Shown here in pieces: positions 38,881 to 50,112 of a stretch of DNA of 64,000 nucleotides (within the stretch, counting starts at the first letter, position 1; every line of letters begins with the position of its first letter). The stretch lies in contig NZ_CP075169.1 in assembly GCF_016865525.2 (NCBI RefSeq), positions 6,076,337 through 6,140,336 on the forward strand, given 5' to 3'. Position numbers and translations under genes: made by a program. Below the pieces are notes generated by a model. That model had not been told where the DNA came from. It did not search any database and saw only the letters and a program-made list of their open reading frames with translations. This DNA is from Sodalis ligni (lineage in GTDB: Bacteria > Pseudomonadota > Gammaproteobacteria > Enterobacterales > Enterobacteriaceae).

Positions 38881-39116
38881 GCATCCAATAGATAAAATAG
38901 GATGCCGCAGGTTCCGTGTTTGATAGCACGCGATAAACAGGGATATTGCGACGAAATACCGGCAGGTTTTCGGGCTTGGGATGTGTTTAACACCAGGCGA
39001 CGACTTCCCGTCGAAAAGACAGTGTCTGCTTCCGCTATCGCCCTGACGTCCCCTCACCGCTGCGCGTCAGCTCCAGCTTAGAACTGGATTCCCTTTTAAC
39101 TCACAAGAGACCGGGC
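38881..39116 (-). promoter_or_regulatory. Cobalamin riboswitch of btuB
   Basis: The leader matches the E. coli btuB riboswitch block by block. From 39116 downward it reads GTGAGTTAAAAGGGAATCC, AGCTGGAGCTGACGCGCAGC and GGGAAGTCGTCGCCTGG. The B12-box region AAGCCCGAAAACCTGCC is at 38961-38977. The expression hairpin GCATCC/GGATGC (38881-38905) sits just before the btuB ribosome site. Adenosylcobalamin binding is expected to hide the start site. Confidence 0.95.
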
Positions 39117-39261
39117 AAATATCCTACAATCAAAGGGATAATTATGTCTATAGAACTCATTAGGTAAGAAATTATAAATTGAACAGCATTGGACATCACC
39201 CGTTTATCCCCTACAATCCCCACAAACCGATAAAGTTGGCCTATATCGACGAGAAATCATC

Positions 39262-40371
39262 ATGACTACCGAGACGTTGCCTATCGACGCTTACGAAACG
39301 CAATTGGCTGAAAAAGCCGCCCGACTAAAAGCGATGATGGCAGCTTACCGGGCGCCGGAGCCGGAAATATTCCGTTCACCGGTAAATCATTACCGGATGC
39401 GAGCCGAATTCAGGATTTGGCATGAAGAGCAGGACCTCTACCACATCATGTTTGATCCGCTCACCAAAGAGCGTATCCGCATCGATTTCTTTGCCGCCGG
39501 CAGCGAGTTAATCAATCGGTTGATGACGGCAATGATCCAGGCCTTGCGCCTTTCGCCGGTTTTACGCCGTAAGCTTTTTCAGCTGGATTATCTCACCACC
39601 ATGAGCGGTGAAGCGGTCATCACGCTGATATACCACCGTCCGTTGGATGACGAATGGCGCGAGGCCGCCGCAGCGCTGCGGGATGGATTGCGGGCGCAGG
39701 GTTTTGCGGTAAATCTCATCGGCCGGGCCGCCAAAACCAAAATTTGCCTGGACCGGGATTATGCGGATGAAAGATTGCCGGTATCGGGAAGGGAACTCAT
39801 CTACCGGCAGATTGAAAACAGCTTTACCCAGCCGAATGCCGCCGTCAATATCCATATGCTGGAGTGGGCGCTGGCGGCAACCCAAAACGCCCAGGGAGAC
39901 TTGCTGGAGCTGTACTGCGGCAACGGGAATTTTTCGCTGGCGCTGGCGCGTAACTTTGAGCGGGTACTGGCGACGGAGATAGCCAAGCCTTCGGTGGAAG
40001 CGGCACAGTATAATATTGCCGCCAACCATATCGGCAATGTGCAGATCATCCGCATGTCGGCGGAGGAGTTTACCCAGGCCATGCAGGGTGTGCGGGAATT
40101 TACCCGGCTGAAAGATATCGACCTGGCCAGTTACCGCTGCGAGACTATTTTTGTCGATCCGCCGCGCAGCGGGTTGGATGACGCCACGGTGGAGCTGGTC
40201 CGGTGTTATCCGCGCATCCTGTATATCTCGTGCAATCCCGAGTCATTGTGCCGCAATTTGGAATCCCTTTCTCAAACTCACGACATCATACGCATGGCGC
40301 TGTTTGATCAATTCCCTTACACCCGCCATATGGAATGCGGCGTCTTATTGACGGCAAAAATGCCTGAATAA
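39262..40371 (+). CDS. trmA: tRNA (uracil-5-)-methyltransferase TrmA
   Basis: 369 residues (E. coli 366). Adds the methyl group that makes ribothymidine 54 in tRNAs. SAM-binding motif [18 protein letters not shown] (about residue 214) and the catalytic cysteine in [14 protein letters not shown] (near residue 325) with [10 protein letters not shown] before it. Divergent from btuB, as in E. coli. Intact. Confidence 0.97.
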   Translation: MTTETLPIDAYETQLAEKAARLKAMMAAYRAPEPEIFRSPVNHYRMRAEFRIWHEEQDLYHIMFDPLTKERIRIDFFAAGSELINRLMTAMIQALRLSPVLRRKLFQLDYLTTMSGEAVITLIYHRPLDDEWREAAAALRDGLRAQGFAVNLIGRAAKTKICLDRDYADERLPVSGRELIYRQIENSFTQPNAAVNIHMLEWALAATQNAQGDLLELYCGNGNFSLALARNFERVLATEIAKPSVEAAQYNIAANHIGNVQIIRMSAEEFTQAMQGVREFTRLKDIDLASYRCETIFVDPPRSGLDDATVELVRCYPRILYISCNPESLCRNLESLSQTHDIIRMALFDQFPYTRHMECGVLLTAKMPE

Positions 40372-40658
40372 ACGGCGCCCGTGTCAAGGCGCCCTATGCT
40401 GCCGATTTCCGTATCGGCGAAAAATCATTTCCCGTCATTATCGCCTTTGCTGTCCCCCATGACCGCGAATGCCTCCGTGCAGGAGGCGAATTTCCTCATC
40501 CTGATGGCCAATCCTGGGTCCCGTCCCTCCAAGGCTTGAATAAATTTTTACCGCCTTGATCGATATGTGACATGCATCATATCAAAAATCCAATGTAAAT
40601 TTAAAATATACTTTCACATTAAATAAAATGACGTTTTGTTTTTCAATGGGGTGAAGGG
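40372..40658. other. Intergenic region before the MFS transporter, with CRP-like site
   Basis: About 290 bases without a gene. TGTGACATGCATCATA at 40566-40581 is close to the CRP palindrome TGTGA-N6-TCACA, about 80 bases upstream of the transporter start. Sugar-acid transporters are often CRP-controlled; this is a suggestion, not a demonstrated site. Confidence 0.4.
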
Positions 40659-42017
40659 ATGTCTCGGACAAACTATCGATGGGTGATATGCGCATTGCTG
40701 TTTTTTGGTACCACCATAAATTATCTCGACCGGCAAGTGTTAAGCCTGTTAGAACCGGCATTAGCCAAAGAATTCAGTTGGAGTAACAGCGACTACGCAA
40801 ATATAGCGGCAGTGTTTCAATTCACTTACGCTATCGGGATGCTGTTTGCCGGGCGGTTTGTCGATTTTACCGGAAGCAAGACAGGGTACGCCTGGGTATT
40901 AGGCATTTGGTCCCTTGGCGCGGTATTGCATGCCTTTGTAGCGCAGATAGGGGGAGGAATTTCCGCTATGCTGTCCTCATTGAGTATAACTGTGCCCATA
41001 ACGATAGCCGGATTTATGTTCGCCCGACTGGTTCTAGGATTGGGAGAATCGGGAAACTTCCCTTGCGCCATTAAAGCCGTCGCCGAATGGTTCCCCAAGA
41101 AAGAGCGCTCTTTCGCCACCGGCATATTTAATTCGGGGGCCAATGTAGGCGCCATCCTCGCTCCTTTGGTCGTTCCATGGTTAGCCGCCCAATGGGGATG
41201 GGAATCAACGTTTGCCATTGTAGGTGTTATTGGCTTTGTTTGTTTATTCTTTTGGAAAAGATTGTTTGATTTGCCGTTGAAATTATTTACCAAAGGTAAA
41301 TTGAATCAGGCTGAATACAATTATATCTCCGAAGATGTGGATTCAAAACAAAACCGGGAACAGGAACACGAAAAGATCTCCTGGTTCAGCTTGTTGGCCT
41401 ATCGCCAAACCTGGGCATTCGCCATCGGTAAATTCTTAACCGACGGGGTATGGTGGTTCTTTATGTTCTGGCTGCCGGCCTATCTGACCGCCCAATACAA
41501 GATGAGCGGTACACAGATGATGCTGCCCATCGCGACAATTTATTGTATGACAATGGTGGGCAGTATCGGCGGCGGCTGGCTTCCCGCCATGTTCATGAAA
41601 AAAGGCCTTAATCCTTATGTTGCCCGTATGCGGGCTATGCTCTTTATCGCCGTATTTCCGCTCTCCGCCCTATTAGCCCAGCCATTGGGTCATGCGGGAT
41701 TCTGGATGCCGGTTATCTTGATTGGTATTGCCGCTTCCGCTCATCAGGCATGGTCCGCAAATCTATTTACCACTGTATCCGATATGTTTCCTAACAAAGC
41801 CGTTGCCTCAGTGATTGGTATCGGCGGCATGGCGGGTGGATTCGGCGGTGTGGCCGTTACCAAGGTCGCCGGCGCGCTGTTCGACCATTACCAGGCGCTG
41901 GGAGAAATTAACGTGGGTTACGGCATTATGTTTATGTTTTGCGGATTAGCTTACCTGTTTGCCTGGGCATTGATGAAAACGCTGGTGCCTCGATTTAAAG
42001 TCATTGAATTTGGTTAA
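40659..42017 (+). CDS. MFS transporter, anion:cation symporter family (hexuronate transporter-like)
   Basis: 452 residues with about twelve hydrophobic segments. The first helix region (CALLFFGTTINYLDRQVLSL) and the motif after helix 2 (GMLFAGRFVDFTGSKTGYAW), together with FARLVLGLGESGNFPCAIKA in helix 4, are typical of the ExuT/GarP/DgoT branch that takes up hexuronates, galactonate or glucarate. The ribosome site GGGTGAAGGG is strong. E. coli lacks a transporter here, so it is a lineage-specific insertion. No catabolic genes are next to it, and the exact substrate cannot be read from the sequence. Confidence 0.85.
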   Translation: MSRTNYRWVICALLFFGTTINYLDRQVLSLLEPALAKEFSWSNSDYANIAAVFQFTYAIGMLFAGRFVDFTGSKTGYAWVLGIWSLGAVLHAFVAQIGGGISAMLSSLSITVPITIAGFMFARLVLGLGESGNFPCAIKAVAEWFPKKERSFATGIFNSGANVGAILAPLVVPWLAAQWGWESTFAIVGVIGFVCLFFWKRLFDLPLKLFTKGKLNQAEYNYISEDVDSKQNREQEHEKISWFSLLAYRQTWAFAIGKFLTDGVWWFFMFWLPAYLTAQYKMSGTQMMLPIATIYCMTMVGSIGGGWLPAMFMKKGLNPYVARMRAMLFIAVFPLSALLAQPLGHAGFWMPVILIGIAASAHQAWSANLFTTVSDMFPNKAVASVIGIGGMAGGFGGVAVTKVAGALFDHYQALGEINVGYGIMFMFCGLAYLFAWALMKTLVPRFKVIEFG

Positions 42018-42410
42018 TGTTATTTAAATGTAACTGACGCTACGCAGTCGTACTCTCTAATATCAACGAATACAGCTTGATTGCACAACATATATTTGTG
42101 CTTTCAAGCTGTGAAGCAGCATCTCCCTCATCCTGCGGTCGGGTTATAATTTATATATTCATTTTAAAAATACATCCGGCCGAATTTCCTCGCGGCCATC
42201 TTCGTTACCAATATCTAACAACCAATTATCCGTTTTAACTTAATACATACCTCCATCAACCTTATTTTTCCGGCAGTGAAAACATATATTTCGCCTGCGC
42301 AGCCGATGCGGTAGATAAATATTTTGTTTCCATCATTGCATTGACACAATTGAAACAGATAGGTATGCATTGAGGTATCGCTTATTATCTCTTGCGGAGC
42401 AATTACATTA
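42018..42410. other. Intergenic region between transporter and nitroreductase
   Basis: 393 bases, AT-rich. A short hairpin (CTTTCAAGCTGTGAAG) and a CATCCTGCGGTCGGGTTATAA stretch look like a worn piece of the palindromic repeat family seen at 8437-8558. A small minus-strand open frame (42215-42430) has no ribosome site and no recognisable features; I do not call it. Confidence 0.4.
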
Positions 42411-43247
42411 ATGGCAACGTCAACATCCAAAGACCAGCAGCATGCCGCTTTGGCGGCGCGCTACGGCTCTGAATTGCCGCCCGAATGCGGCCCATGGAAC
42501 GAAACCATCGCCGCTTTGCTGTCTCATCGCTCGGTACGGAAATATCTACCCAAACCATTACCGGATAATACGGTGACAACGCTCGCCGCTGCCGCCCAAT
42601 CGGCCGCAACGTCATCTAATTTGCAAACCTGGTCGCTGATTGCCGTAACGGATCCTGCGCTTAAAGCACGTTTGTCCGCGGTTGCCGCTGGACAGAAACA
42701 CATTATTGAATGCCCGCTATTTCTGGTGTGGGTGGCTGATTTATCAAGGCTGCGCCGCGTCGGCGAACAAAAACAACAGCAGTTGGCGGCATTAAATTAC
42801 CTGGAAATGCTACTGGTAGCCACCATTGACGCGGCGCTGGCAGCGCAGAATGCGGTGGTGGCGGCCGAATCCCTGGGATTGTCCACCGTCTATATCGGCG
42901 CGCTACGTAACGATACCCAGCGGGTGGCGGCTGAACTGGATTTGCCGGATAGCGCGGTTGGCGTGTTCGGATTATGTGTGGGCTATGCCGATCACAGCGT
43001 TCCCGCCGAGGTTAAACCGCGCTTACCCCAATCGGTGGTGGTCCATCGGGATCTGTATGATGTCGCGGGCGAACCGGCCCGGTTGGACATCTATGACCAA
43101 GACCTGGCCGAGTTCAGCCGGCGAAATGAACTGTCGGTGAGTAATTGGACCAATCGGGTGATTGCGCGAACCAAAGAGCTCGGGGCGATGGCGGGACGAG
43201 ATAAATTAGCCGCGGCACTGCGCGCGCTGGGATTCCCTTTGAGTTAA
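42411..43247 (+). CDS. Nitroreductase family FMN-dependent oxidoreductase (NfsA-like)
   Basis: 278 residues. The FMN-binding N-terminal motif LLSHRSVRKYLPKPL (about residue 35), followed by AAAQSAATSSNLQTWSL, is typical of NfsA/FRP oxygen-insensitive NADPH nitro- and flavin reductases. The central VVAAESLGLSTVYIGALRND and FGLCVGYAD also fit the family. It reduces nitro-compounds or quinones using NAD(P)H. Single gene, absent from this place in E. coli. Intact; true substrate unknown. Confidence 0.87.
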   Translation: MATSTSKDQQHAALAARYGSELPPECGPWNETIAALLSHRSVRKYLPKPLPDNTVTTLAAAAQSAATSSNLQTWSLIAVTDPALKARLSAVAAGQKHIIECPLFLVWVADLSRLRRVGEQKQQQLAALNYLEMLLVATIDAALAAQNAVVAAESLGLSTVYIGALRNDTQRVAAELDLPDSAVGVFGLCVGYADHSVPAEVKPRLPQSVVVHRDLYDVAGEPARLDIYDQDLAEFSRRNELSVSNWTNRVIARTKELGAMAGRDKLAAALRALGFPLS

Positions 43248-43376
43248 AGACAAATGATTAAAAAGGTATTAGTGCGAAAATGCTTTGATATATGTTCTAT
43301 GGTTTCTAGTAGACACTACCCGGTTTATATGTAACTGAAATTGCATAGTTAATGGCTATGGAAGGCGTAATGCTGA

Positions 43377-43748
43377 TTAAAAATCCTGGTCCTCACCAGA
43401 ACGGTCTAGCCGTTTTAATTTTCGTCCGATCCAAAACACCAGCACTACCGCCAGGATGGCCGGCACAAAATTGGAACCGATGGCCGGATACTCCGCCCGG
43501 ATAATGGCGCTATAAAGCAACAGACCCAGTAGGAAACTCGCCGCGGCCAGAGAAGGAAATCCCTGGGGCATGGCGCGATCCTGGTAATGCTGATGCAGGC
43601 AGTACACCGACAGCACCAACGTTATAATGGGGAAAATGGAAAAGGGCACAATGGAACTGAATATGGCCGCGAAGGCGCCATTGATGGATAAGCCGGCGAT
43701 CAATGCCAGGACTAATATTCCTTTTTCTCCGAGGGGTTTGTTCGTCAT
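43377..43748 (-). CDS. yijD: Inner membrane protein YijD
   Basis: 123 residues with four predicted membrane helices ([20 protein letters not shown], then [32 protein letters not shown] and [15 protein letters not shown]) and a short charged tail. Function unknown. It begins 5 bases after the fabR stop codon and is surely co-transcribed, as in E. coli. Confidence 0.92.
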   Translation of the reverse strand: MTNKPLGEKGILVLALIAGLSINGAFAAIFSSIVPFSIFPIITLVLSVYCLHQHYQDRAMPQGFPSLAAASFLLGLLLYSAIIRAEYPAIGSNFVPAILAVVLVFWIGRKLKRLDRSGEDQDF

Positions 43749-43753
43749 ATCAC

Positions 43754-44398
43754 CTACCTGCTTTCATCAAGAGAAAGGGCGGCCGCTTTTTCCTGCTCCC
43801 GGCGATACCAGTAAAAGGCCCCCTTTGAAATCATTCGCAGCTGCAATACCAGGCGCTCTTCCAGTTCACGACGCTCTTTGATGTCCACATCAAGCGCTTC
43901 GGCGCCGGCATTGAAGACAATGATGACCATTGCCTCGGCCTGGGCCTCGGTGAAACTGCGCGGCATATGATTTTCAATTTCGAGATAGTCGGCAAGTTCC
44001 GCGATAAAATGCTGGATTTCACGGGCGACGGCGGCGCGAAAGGCGCTGGAGGTGCCTGACCGTTCACGAAGCAACAGGCGAAAAGCATTGGGATTATTGC
44101 CGATAAACTCCATAAAGGTGGCGACCGAGGTGCGAATGACGCTGCCGCCCTTGGCAATGCGCTGACGCGCCTGGCGCATCAGTTGACGCAGCATCAGGCC
44201 GCTTTCATCCACCATGGTGAGGCCCAGCTCATCCACATCGCGGAAATGGCGATAAAAGGACGTTGGCGCGATGCCGGCTTCACGGGCAACTTCACGCAGG
44301 CTCAGGCTGGCAAAACTGCGCTCGGCGCTTAATTGGCTGAACGCCGCTTCGACAAGAGAACGCCGGGTCCGCTCTTTTTGTTGCGCTCTGACGCCCAT
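43754..44398 (-). CDS. fabR: TetR-family repressor of unsaturated fatty acid synthesis FabR
   Basis: 214 residues. The N-terminal TetR helix-turn-helix ([20 protein letters not shown], residues about 31-50) is nearly the E. coli sequence. FabR represses fabA and fabB in response to the ratio of unsaturated to saturated acyl chains, so it tunes membrane fluidity. Operon with yijD; divergent from sthA. Confidence 0.96.
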   Translation of the reverse strand: MGVRAQQKERTRRSLVEAAFSQLSAERSFASLSLREVAREAGIAPTSFYRHFRDVDELGLTMVDESGLMLRQLMRQARQRIAKGGSVIRTSVATFMEFIGNNPNAFRLLLRERSGTSSAFRAAVAREIQHFIAELADYLEIENHMPRSFTEAQAEAMVIIVFNAGAEALDVDIKERRELEERLVLQLRMISKGAFYWYRREQEKAAALSLDESR

Positions 44399-44605
44399 AA
44401 TTCAGTCCAGCCCTCACACCCATAAAAAACCACTATATCAAAATTTGTTGCAACCGCGTTGATACAAAATCTGAATTTTACTAAAAACGCCCTAACCCCG
44501 CGTCCGTTAACAACTGGAATAAGAAAAAGCCTTCGGGCGTTGGGATATTAGGTCTACAATGTTACATTAACGTTGTGAATTTGTTTGATGACAGGTTTGA
44601 CCCGA

Positions 44606-46006
44606 ATGCAACCAGAATACGATTATGATGCCATTATTATCGGCTCCGGTCCCGGCGGCGAGGGTGCCGCCATGGGATTAACCAAACAGGGTGCCCGCGT
44701 CGCGGTGATTGAACGCTATAACAGCGTCGGCGGCGGTTGCACCCATTGGGGCACGATTCCGTCAAAAGCACTGCGTCAGGCGGTAAGCCGAATTATTGAA
44801 TTCAACCAAAACCCCCTTTACAGTGGCAGCGCCCATTTGCCTCGGGCCAGTTTTGCCGATATCCTCCATCACGCCGATATGGTCATCAAGCAGCAAATTC
44901 GCATGCGGCAGGGATTTTATGAACGCAACCAGTGCCAGATCATTACCGGTGACGCCAGCTTTGTCGATGCCCATACGGTGAAGGTCCACTATCCGGATAA
45001 TTCGGTAGAAATGTTCAGCGCGGCTCATATTGTTATTGCCTGTGGCTCTCGGCCTTACCACCCCCAAAATGTGGACTTTAATCATCCCCGCATTTACGAC
45101 AGTGATTCTATTCTGGATTTAAAACACGATCCCCAGCACGTGATTATCTATGGCGCCGGGGTTATCGGCTGTGAATACGCGTCAATTTTTCGGGGATTGA
45201 ACGTTAAAGTCGACTTAATCAATACCCGCGATCGGCTGCTGGCCTTCCTTGATCAGGAAATGTCGGATGCGCTTTCCTACCATTTCTGGGAAAACGGCGT
45301 GGTGATTCGCCACAATGAAGAATACGAACAGATTGAAGGCACCGATCAAGGCGTTGAGGTCCATTTCCGGTCAGGAAAACGGATGCGCGCCGATTGCCTG
45401 CTGTATGCCAACGGACGTACCGGTAATACCGACTCGCTGGCGCTGGAAAATATCGGATTGGAAGCGGACAGCCGGGGCCTGATCAAAGTCAACAGCATGT
45501 ATCAGACCGCCATATCGCATATTTATGCCGTCGGCGATGTCATCGGTTACCCGAGCCTGGCATCTGCGGCTTACGATCAGGGTCGTATTGCGGCGCAGGT
45601 CATCATCAAGGGACAAGCCAACGTACAGTTGATTGAAAATATTCCTACCGGAATTTATACCATTCCGGAGATCAGTTCCGTGGGTAAAACCGAGCAGGAA
45701 CTGACGATGCTGAAAGTCCCTTACGAAGTGGGGCGAGCGCAGTTCAAACATCTGGCGCGGGCGCAAATTGTCGGGATGAACGTGGGCAGCCTGAAAATCC
45801 TTTTTCATCGCGATACCCGGCAAATCCTGGGCATTCATTGCTTCGGCGAGCGCGCCGCTGAAATTATCCATATCGGCCAGGCTATTATGGAACAAAAGGG
45901 CGAAGGCAATACTCTCGATTATTTCGTGAATACTACCTTCAATTATCCCACCATGGCGGAAGCGTATCGGGTCGCGGCCTTGAATGGATTAAACCGCCTC
46001 TTTTAG
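44606..46006 (+). CDS. sthA: Soluble pyridine nucleotide transhydrogenase
   Basis: 466 residues from ATG at 44606, exactly the E. coli length; a start at 44585 would add seven unsupported residues. Flavoprotein of the disulfide reductase fold: FAD motif [19 protein letters not shown](P) motif [17 protein letters not shown] (about residue 180) and the second FAD segment [13 protein letters not shown]. The active-site disulfide of the family is absent, as normal for SthA ([14 protein letters not shown]). It reoxidises NADPH with NAD. The 3' end overlaps oxyR by 18 bases, tail to tail. Confidence 0.97.
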   Translation: MQPEYDYDAIIIGSGPGGEGAAMGLTKQGARVAVIERYNSVGGGCTHWGTIPSKALRQAVSRIIEFNQNPLYSGSAHLPRASFADILHHADMVIKQQIRMRQGFYERNQCQIITGDASFVDAHTVKVHYPDNSVEMFSAAHIVIACGSRPYHPQNVDFNHPRIYDSDSILDLKHDPQHVIIYGAGVIGCEYASIFRGLNVKVDLINTRDRLLAFLDQEMSDALSYHFWENGVVIRHNEEYEQIEGTDQGVEVHFRSGKRMRADCLLYANGRTGNTDSLALENIGLEADSRGLIKVNSMYQTAISHIYAVGDVIGYPSLASAAYDQGRIAAQVIIKGQANVQLIENIPTGIYTIPEISSVGKTEQELTMLKVPYEVGRAQFKHLARAQIVGMNVGSLKILFHRDTRQILGIHCFGERAAEIIHIGQAIMEQKGEGNTLDYFVNTTFNYPTMAEAYRVAALNGLNRLF

Positions 46007-46909
46007 CGGATTGGCGCCCATATAGGTCTGCATATGAACGCGGATTGACTCGGCCAGCTGTTCATAGCGCGCGCGCAGCGGCGAACCGGGACGATATACC
46101 AAGGCAATGGTGCGTTTCGGTTCAGGTTTGTAGCAGGGCAGATAGCATACGCCGTCACGTTTACGTTCGTTGGGTACCGCCAGCGCGGGCAGCAGGGTAA
46201 TGCCGCTGCCGGCGGCCACCATGTTGCGCAGGGTTTCCAGACTGGTGGCCCGGAAATGGGTGTCTTCATCGGCGCCTGCCTGGAAACAGAATCCCAAAGC
46301 CTGATCCCGCAGGCAATGCCCATCCTCCAGCATCAACAGCTTTTCCCCCGCCAGGTCGGACATCGGTACCCGATCGCGATCCGCCCAGCGATGATCGGTA
46401 TAAATGGCCAAAAGCATCGGCTCGTCGAACAGCGGAATTTCGATGAAGGCTTCCGATTCTTTAACCAACGCCAGGATCGCGCAATCGAGCTTGCCGCTGT
46501 CCAATTGCAGCAATAGCTGGCTGGTCTGGGCTTCGTGCAGGTACATTTCCAGTTTTGGAAATGTCTCATGGAGTGTCGGAATAATATGCGGCAGCAAATA
46601 GGGACCGACAGTGGGGATCAGGCCAATATGCAACGGGCCGGACATGGACTCCCCCTGCTGACTGGCCATCTCGCGCAGGATTTTTACTTCACGCAATATC
46701 GTCCGGGCCTGCTCCACCAGCAGAAGTCCGGCCTGGGTGAACAGCACTTTGCGGCTGGTGCGCTCCAGCAACATAACCCCTAGCTCGTCTTCCAGCTTCC
46801 GAATCTGACCGCTCAGTGTGGGCTGGCTGACATGGCTGGCATCGGCGGCTCGTCGGAAATGACGATGCTCCGCCAAGGCCACCAGATACTCAAGGTCGCG
46901 AATATTCAT
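45989..46909 (-). CDS. oxyR: Hydrogen peroxide-sensing regulator OxyR
   Basis: 306 residues from ATG at 46909 (E. coli 305). LysR-type helix-turn-helix at residues 5-40 ([20 protein letters not shown]). The redox cysteines that form the activating disulfide are present in [18 protein letters not shown], matching Cys199 and Cys208. Divergent from the peroxiredoxin-glutaredoxin gene it very likely controls. In-frame codons upstream to 46957 lie in the promoter region and are rejected. Confidence 0.97.
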   Translation of the reverse strand: MNIRDLEYLVALAEHRHFRRAADASHVSQPTLSGQIRKLEDELGVMLLERTSRKVLFTQAGLLLVEQARTILREVKILREMASQQGESMSGPLHIGLIPTVGPYLLPHIIPTLHETFPKLEMYLHEAQTSQLLLQLDSGKLDCAILALVKESEAFIEIPLFDEPMLLAIYTDHRWADRDRVPMSDLAGEKLLMLEDGHCLRDQALGFCFQAGADEDTHFRATSLETLRNMVAAGSGITLLPALAVPNERKRDGVCYLPCYKPEPKRTIALVYRPGSPLRARYEQLAESIRVHMQTYMGANPLKEAV

Positions 46910-46920
46910 TAACATCCTCC

Positions 46921-46980
46921 AATCCGCGATAGTTCGCGTCGATAGATAGGATAGCAATCAACGATTATACCTATCAATAG
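46921..46980. promoter_or_regulatory. Candidate OxyR-binding region between oxyR and the peroxiredoxin gene
   Basis: Within 60 bases there are several ATAG and CTAT tetramers (46929, 46942, 46946, 46951, 46971, 46977), the half-site elements of OxyR operators. Exact spacing to the consensus is imperfect, so the operator itself is not resolved. Confidence 0.45.
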
Positions 46981-47055
46981 TAAATATCAATAATACCCCC
47001 AACGCAGTATGACATGCTGTTTAATCTTTTTTTCCTTTTTATCGATGGAGTTTCT

Positions 47056-47793
47056 ATGATAAATGCCCGTGAAGGTAAAACCGTGCCGCAGGTAATATTT
47101 CACACCCGCAAGGACGACAATTGGCTCGATTTGACTTCAGACGATCTGTTCAAAAACAAAACCGTCATCGTTTTTTCATTGCCGGGCGCTTTCACTCCCA
47201 CCTGCTCTTCCAGCCACCTGCCTCGTTATAATGAGCTGGCCGGGCTATTTCATCAGCATGGTGTTGACAGTATTTTGTGTATTTCGGTGAACGATACGTT
47301 CGTGATGAACGCCTGGCAAGCCGATCAAAACGCCGGGCATATCACCTTTATTCCCGACGGCAACGGCGAATTCACTAAAGGCATGGGGATGCTGGTTGAA
47401 AAAGCCGACTTGGGATTTGGGCCGCGCTCATGGCGCTATTCCATGCTGGTACGGGATGGCATTGTAGAAAAAATGTTTGTCGAGCCAAACAAACCCGGCG
47501 ACCCGTTTGAGGTCTCCGACGCCGATACCATGCTGTGTTACCTGGCGCCGGAATGTAAAGTCCAGGAGTCCGTCTCGCTCTTTACCAAGCCGGGATGTCC
47601 CTTCTGCGCCAAGGCCAAGCAGATGCTGCAGGACCACGGCATTCAGTATGAGGAGATCTCTTTGGGCAAAGACGCTACTACCGTAAGCCTTAGGGCCATG
47701 ACCGGACGCGCCACGGCACCGCAGGTCTTTATCGGCGGACGCCATATTGGCGGCAGCGAAGAGCTGGAAAGCTATCTGCTGCAGCCGGCTTGA
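47056..47793 (+). CDS. Peroxiredoxin-glutaredoxin fusion protein
   Basis: 245 residues from ATG at 47056 (GGAG 8 bases upstream). Residues 1-160 are a Prx5-type peroxiredoxin with peroxidatic Cys in [13 protein letters not shown] (about residue 49). From about residue 170 there is a glutaredoxin with CPFC active site ([16 protein letters not shown]) and the GSH-binding [14 protein letters not shown]. The fused enzyme reduces peroxides with glutathione, needing no separate glutaredoxin. This gene next to oxyR is known in Haemophilus, Yersinia and relatives, but not in E. coli. Intact. Confidence 0.93.
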   Translation: MINAREGKTVPQVIFHTRKDDNWLDLTSDDLFKNKTVIVFSLPGAFTPTCSSSHLPRYNELAGLFHQHGVDSILCISVNDTFVMNAWQADQNAGHITFIPDGNGEFTKGMGMLVEKADLGFGPRSWRYSMLVRDGIVEKMFVEPNKPGDPFEVSDADTMLCYLAPECKVQESVSLFTKPGCPFCAKAKQMLQDHGIQYEEISLGKDATTVSLRAMTGRATAPQVFIGGRHIGGSEELESYLLQPA

Positions 47794-47867
47794 GGTTGTC
47801 TATGCGGGCTCACGCCCGCCGAGAGGGTTGACAATGTGTCCGGTCGAGCAGGCTAAGGGACTGAAGG

Positions 47868-49247
47868 TTATTTAGCATCAAGGCGCTTGTGCGCTTCGTC
47901 AATGGCGGATGATACCTGCCGCGGGGACACGCCGCCTTTTGCCGAGCGCTTATCCAGACAGGAACGCAATGAAAGCGCCGGATAGACATCTTCGGCAATG
48001 ACCGGACTGAATGCCTGCAACGCCGCCAGCGGCATCTCTTCCAGGGGCAGCGTCTGTTTTATCGCTTCCACTACCGCCTCACCGACGATATGGTGAGCTT
48101 CCCGGAAAGGCACGCCTTTGGCAACCAGATAATCGGCCAGCTCAGTGGCATTGGCATAGCCCTGCTGGGCCGCTTCCCGGCAGCGTTCGCGTTTGACCTG
48201 CAGGCCGTCCAGGACCAGTGCCGCCATATGCAGGCAGTCCAGCCAGGTATCCATGGCATCGAACAACCCTTCCTTGTCTTCCTGCATATCTTTGTTATAG
48301 GCCAGCGGCAATCCTTTAAGGGTGACCATCATGCCGGCGAGCGCACCCTGCACCCGGCCGCATTTGCCCCGGATCAATTCCAGGGCGTCCGGGTTTTTCT
48401 TTTGCGGCATCAGGGAGGAGCCGGATGTGACGCGATCCGATAACTCAATAAACGCGGACTCGCCGGAGTTGAAGAAAATCAGATCCTCGGCAAAACGCGA
48501 GAGATGCACCATGCTGATGGCGGCATCCGACAAGAGCTCCAGTACGTGATCGCGATCGGATACGCTGTCCAGGCTGTTTCGTGTCGCAGAGGCGAACCCC
48601 AGCCAATCCGCCAACTGCTCGCGATCGATGGGATATGCGGTACCGGCCAGCGCGCCGGAGCCCAGCGGGCTGACATCAAGACGTTTCAAGGTATCCTGCA
48701 GACGGCTTTCGTCGCGCGCCAGCATTTCGGTATACGCCAGGCACCAATGGGCAAAGGTTATCGGCTGGGCGCGCTGCAAATGGGTATAACCAGGCATGAC
48801 CGCGTCTTGCGTGGTATGTGCGACGGCTACCAAGGCTTGTTGCAGTTGGCGAACCGCGGAAATTAATTCCGGAACCTGCATTTTGCACCACAGTTTCAGG
48901 TCGGTGGCCACCTGATCGTTGCGGCTGCGTCCGGTATGCAGTTTTTTACCCAAATCACCCACTTTATCGATCAACCGCTGCTCCACCCAGCTGTGTATAT
49001 CCTCCGCATCGCTGGTGAGGATTGCTTCCGGCGTGGAGCGTACTTCCTCCAGGATAAACGCCAGGGCTTCCTCCAACCGGATCTGTTCGTCCGCGGTCAG
49101 CACACCGACGGTCACCAGTGCTTTGGACCAGGCCACGGAGCCGATTAGATCCTGCTCGGCCAGCCGGTAATCAAACCTCAGCGAGTCGTTAAAGAGCTTG
49201 AAACGCCGATCCGCCGCCTGACTGAACCGTCCACCCCAAAGCGCCAT
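47868..49247 (-). CDS. argH: Argininosuccinate lyase
   Basis: 459 residues (E. coli 457). Fumarase superfamily signature [12 protein letters not shown] at about residue 280; N-terminal [20 protein letters not shown] and [16 protein letters not shown] present. Splits argininosuccinate into arginine and fumarate, the last step of arginine synthesis. It follows argB after 67 bases that hold a hairpin (TATACCC facing GGGTATT, about 49264-49297), and belongs to the argCBH operon. Confidence 0.97.
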   Translation of the reverse strand: MALWGGRFSQAADRRFKLFNDSLRFDYRLAEQDLIGSVAWSKALVTVGVLTADEQIRLEEALAFILEEVRSTPEAILTSDAEDIHSWVEQRLIDKVGDLGKKLHTGRSRNDQVATDLKLWCKMQVPELISAVRQLQQALVAVAHTTQDAVMPGYTHLQRAQPITFAHWCLAYTEMLARDESRLQDTLKRLDVSPLGSGALAGTAYPIDREQLADWLGFASATRNSLDSVSDRDHVLELLSDAAISMVHLSRFAEDLIFFNSGESAFIELSDRVTSGSSLMPQKKNPDALELIRGKCGRVQGALAGMMVTLKGLPLAYNKDMQEDKEGLFDAMDTWLDCLHMAALVLDGLQVKRERCREAAQQGYANATELADYLVAKGVPFREAHHIVGEAVVEAIKQTLPLEEMPLAALQAFSPVIAEDVYPALSLRSCLDKRSAKGGVSPRQVSSAIDEAHKRLDAK

Positions 49248-49314
49248 GTCTTACTCCCCTCGCTATACCCTTCATTTTTTAAAAAGCTTTTGGGTATTCT
49301 ATTTTTTGAATACA

Positions 49315-50088
49315 TCAAGCCAGAATACGGGTGCCGATGGCGACGCCGTTGAATAGCGCCGGAAGCTGATCGGCGTGGCGCCAACTGGCGATATCCACCG
49401 GCCGGCCCAGCGTGCGAGCGGCATCCAGCGCCGCGTTGACTTTTACGGTCATGCCTTCAGTAATAATACCCTGGGCAATCAGCTGCTCGGCTTTTTGCGC
49501 GGTCATTTCCGCGATGCGCCGCCCTTTGCCGTCCAGGATGCCGCTGACGTCGGACAACAGAATCAAATCGGCGCCCAGAGTCTCTGCCAGCGCGGTGGCG
49601 GCCTGGTCGGCGTTGACATTCATCAGTTCGCCGTCGTCGGTAATCCCGATGGAACTCACTATCGGCAAATAACCCGCGTTCAGTAAAGACGTCAATAACG
49701 TCGGTGAACCCGGCTGCGCTTTACCCACATGGCCCAGTTTCGCATCCAGCGGCGTGACTTTAACGCTATCGCCGTCACCCAGGCATAATCCCACCGCCGG
49801 GATAGCATGCTTTTTGGCCCAGGAAAGCAGGGTTTTGTTCGCCGTGCCGGCCAGCGCGCCGGTGATGATGTCTATCTGATCCGCCGGCGTAACCCGAAGG
49901 CCATCAATTTTCACTACCGGCAATGCCAGTTTTTTCATCAACTCATCCACCAGGCAACCACCGCCGTGAACTATCACCAGCGGACGCTGATGTTGAGCGC
50001 GATAGCTGTCCAGCGCAGTAAACAGTCTTTCCAGCGCTTCTTCGCTATCCAGCAATACGCCGCCTAATTTTACAATTAACGGATTCAT
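49315..50088 (-). CDS. argB: Acetylglutamate kinase
   Basis: 257 residues (E. coli 258). Begins [20 protein letters not shown]; the substrate loop [14 protein letters not shown] and the ATP-site [13 protein letters not shown] are conserved. Phosphorylates N-acetylglutamate. Starts 24 bases after argC in the argCBH operon. Confidence 0.97.
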   Translation of the reverse strand: MNPLIVKLGGVLLDSEEALERLFTALDSYRAQHQRPLVIVHGGGCLVDELMKKLALPVVKIDGLRVTPADQIDIITGALAGTANKTLLSWAKKHAIPAVGLCLGDGDSVKVTPLDAKLGHVGKAQPGSPTLLTSLLNAGYLPIVSSIGITDDGELMNVNADQAATALAETLGADLILLSDVSGILDGKGRRIAEMTAQKAEQLIAQGIITEGMTVKVNAALDAARTLGRPVDIASWRHADQLPALFNGVAIGTRILA

Positions 50089-50112
50089 TATTTTGTGCCT
50101 CGTTATTAGCCG

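Noticed and set aside
42215..42430. 71-codon minus-strand frame upstream of the nitroreductase
   Set aside because: No ribosome site, no recognisable motif, and it overlaps the start of the nitroreductase gene.
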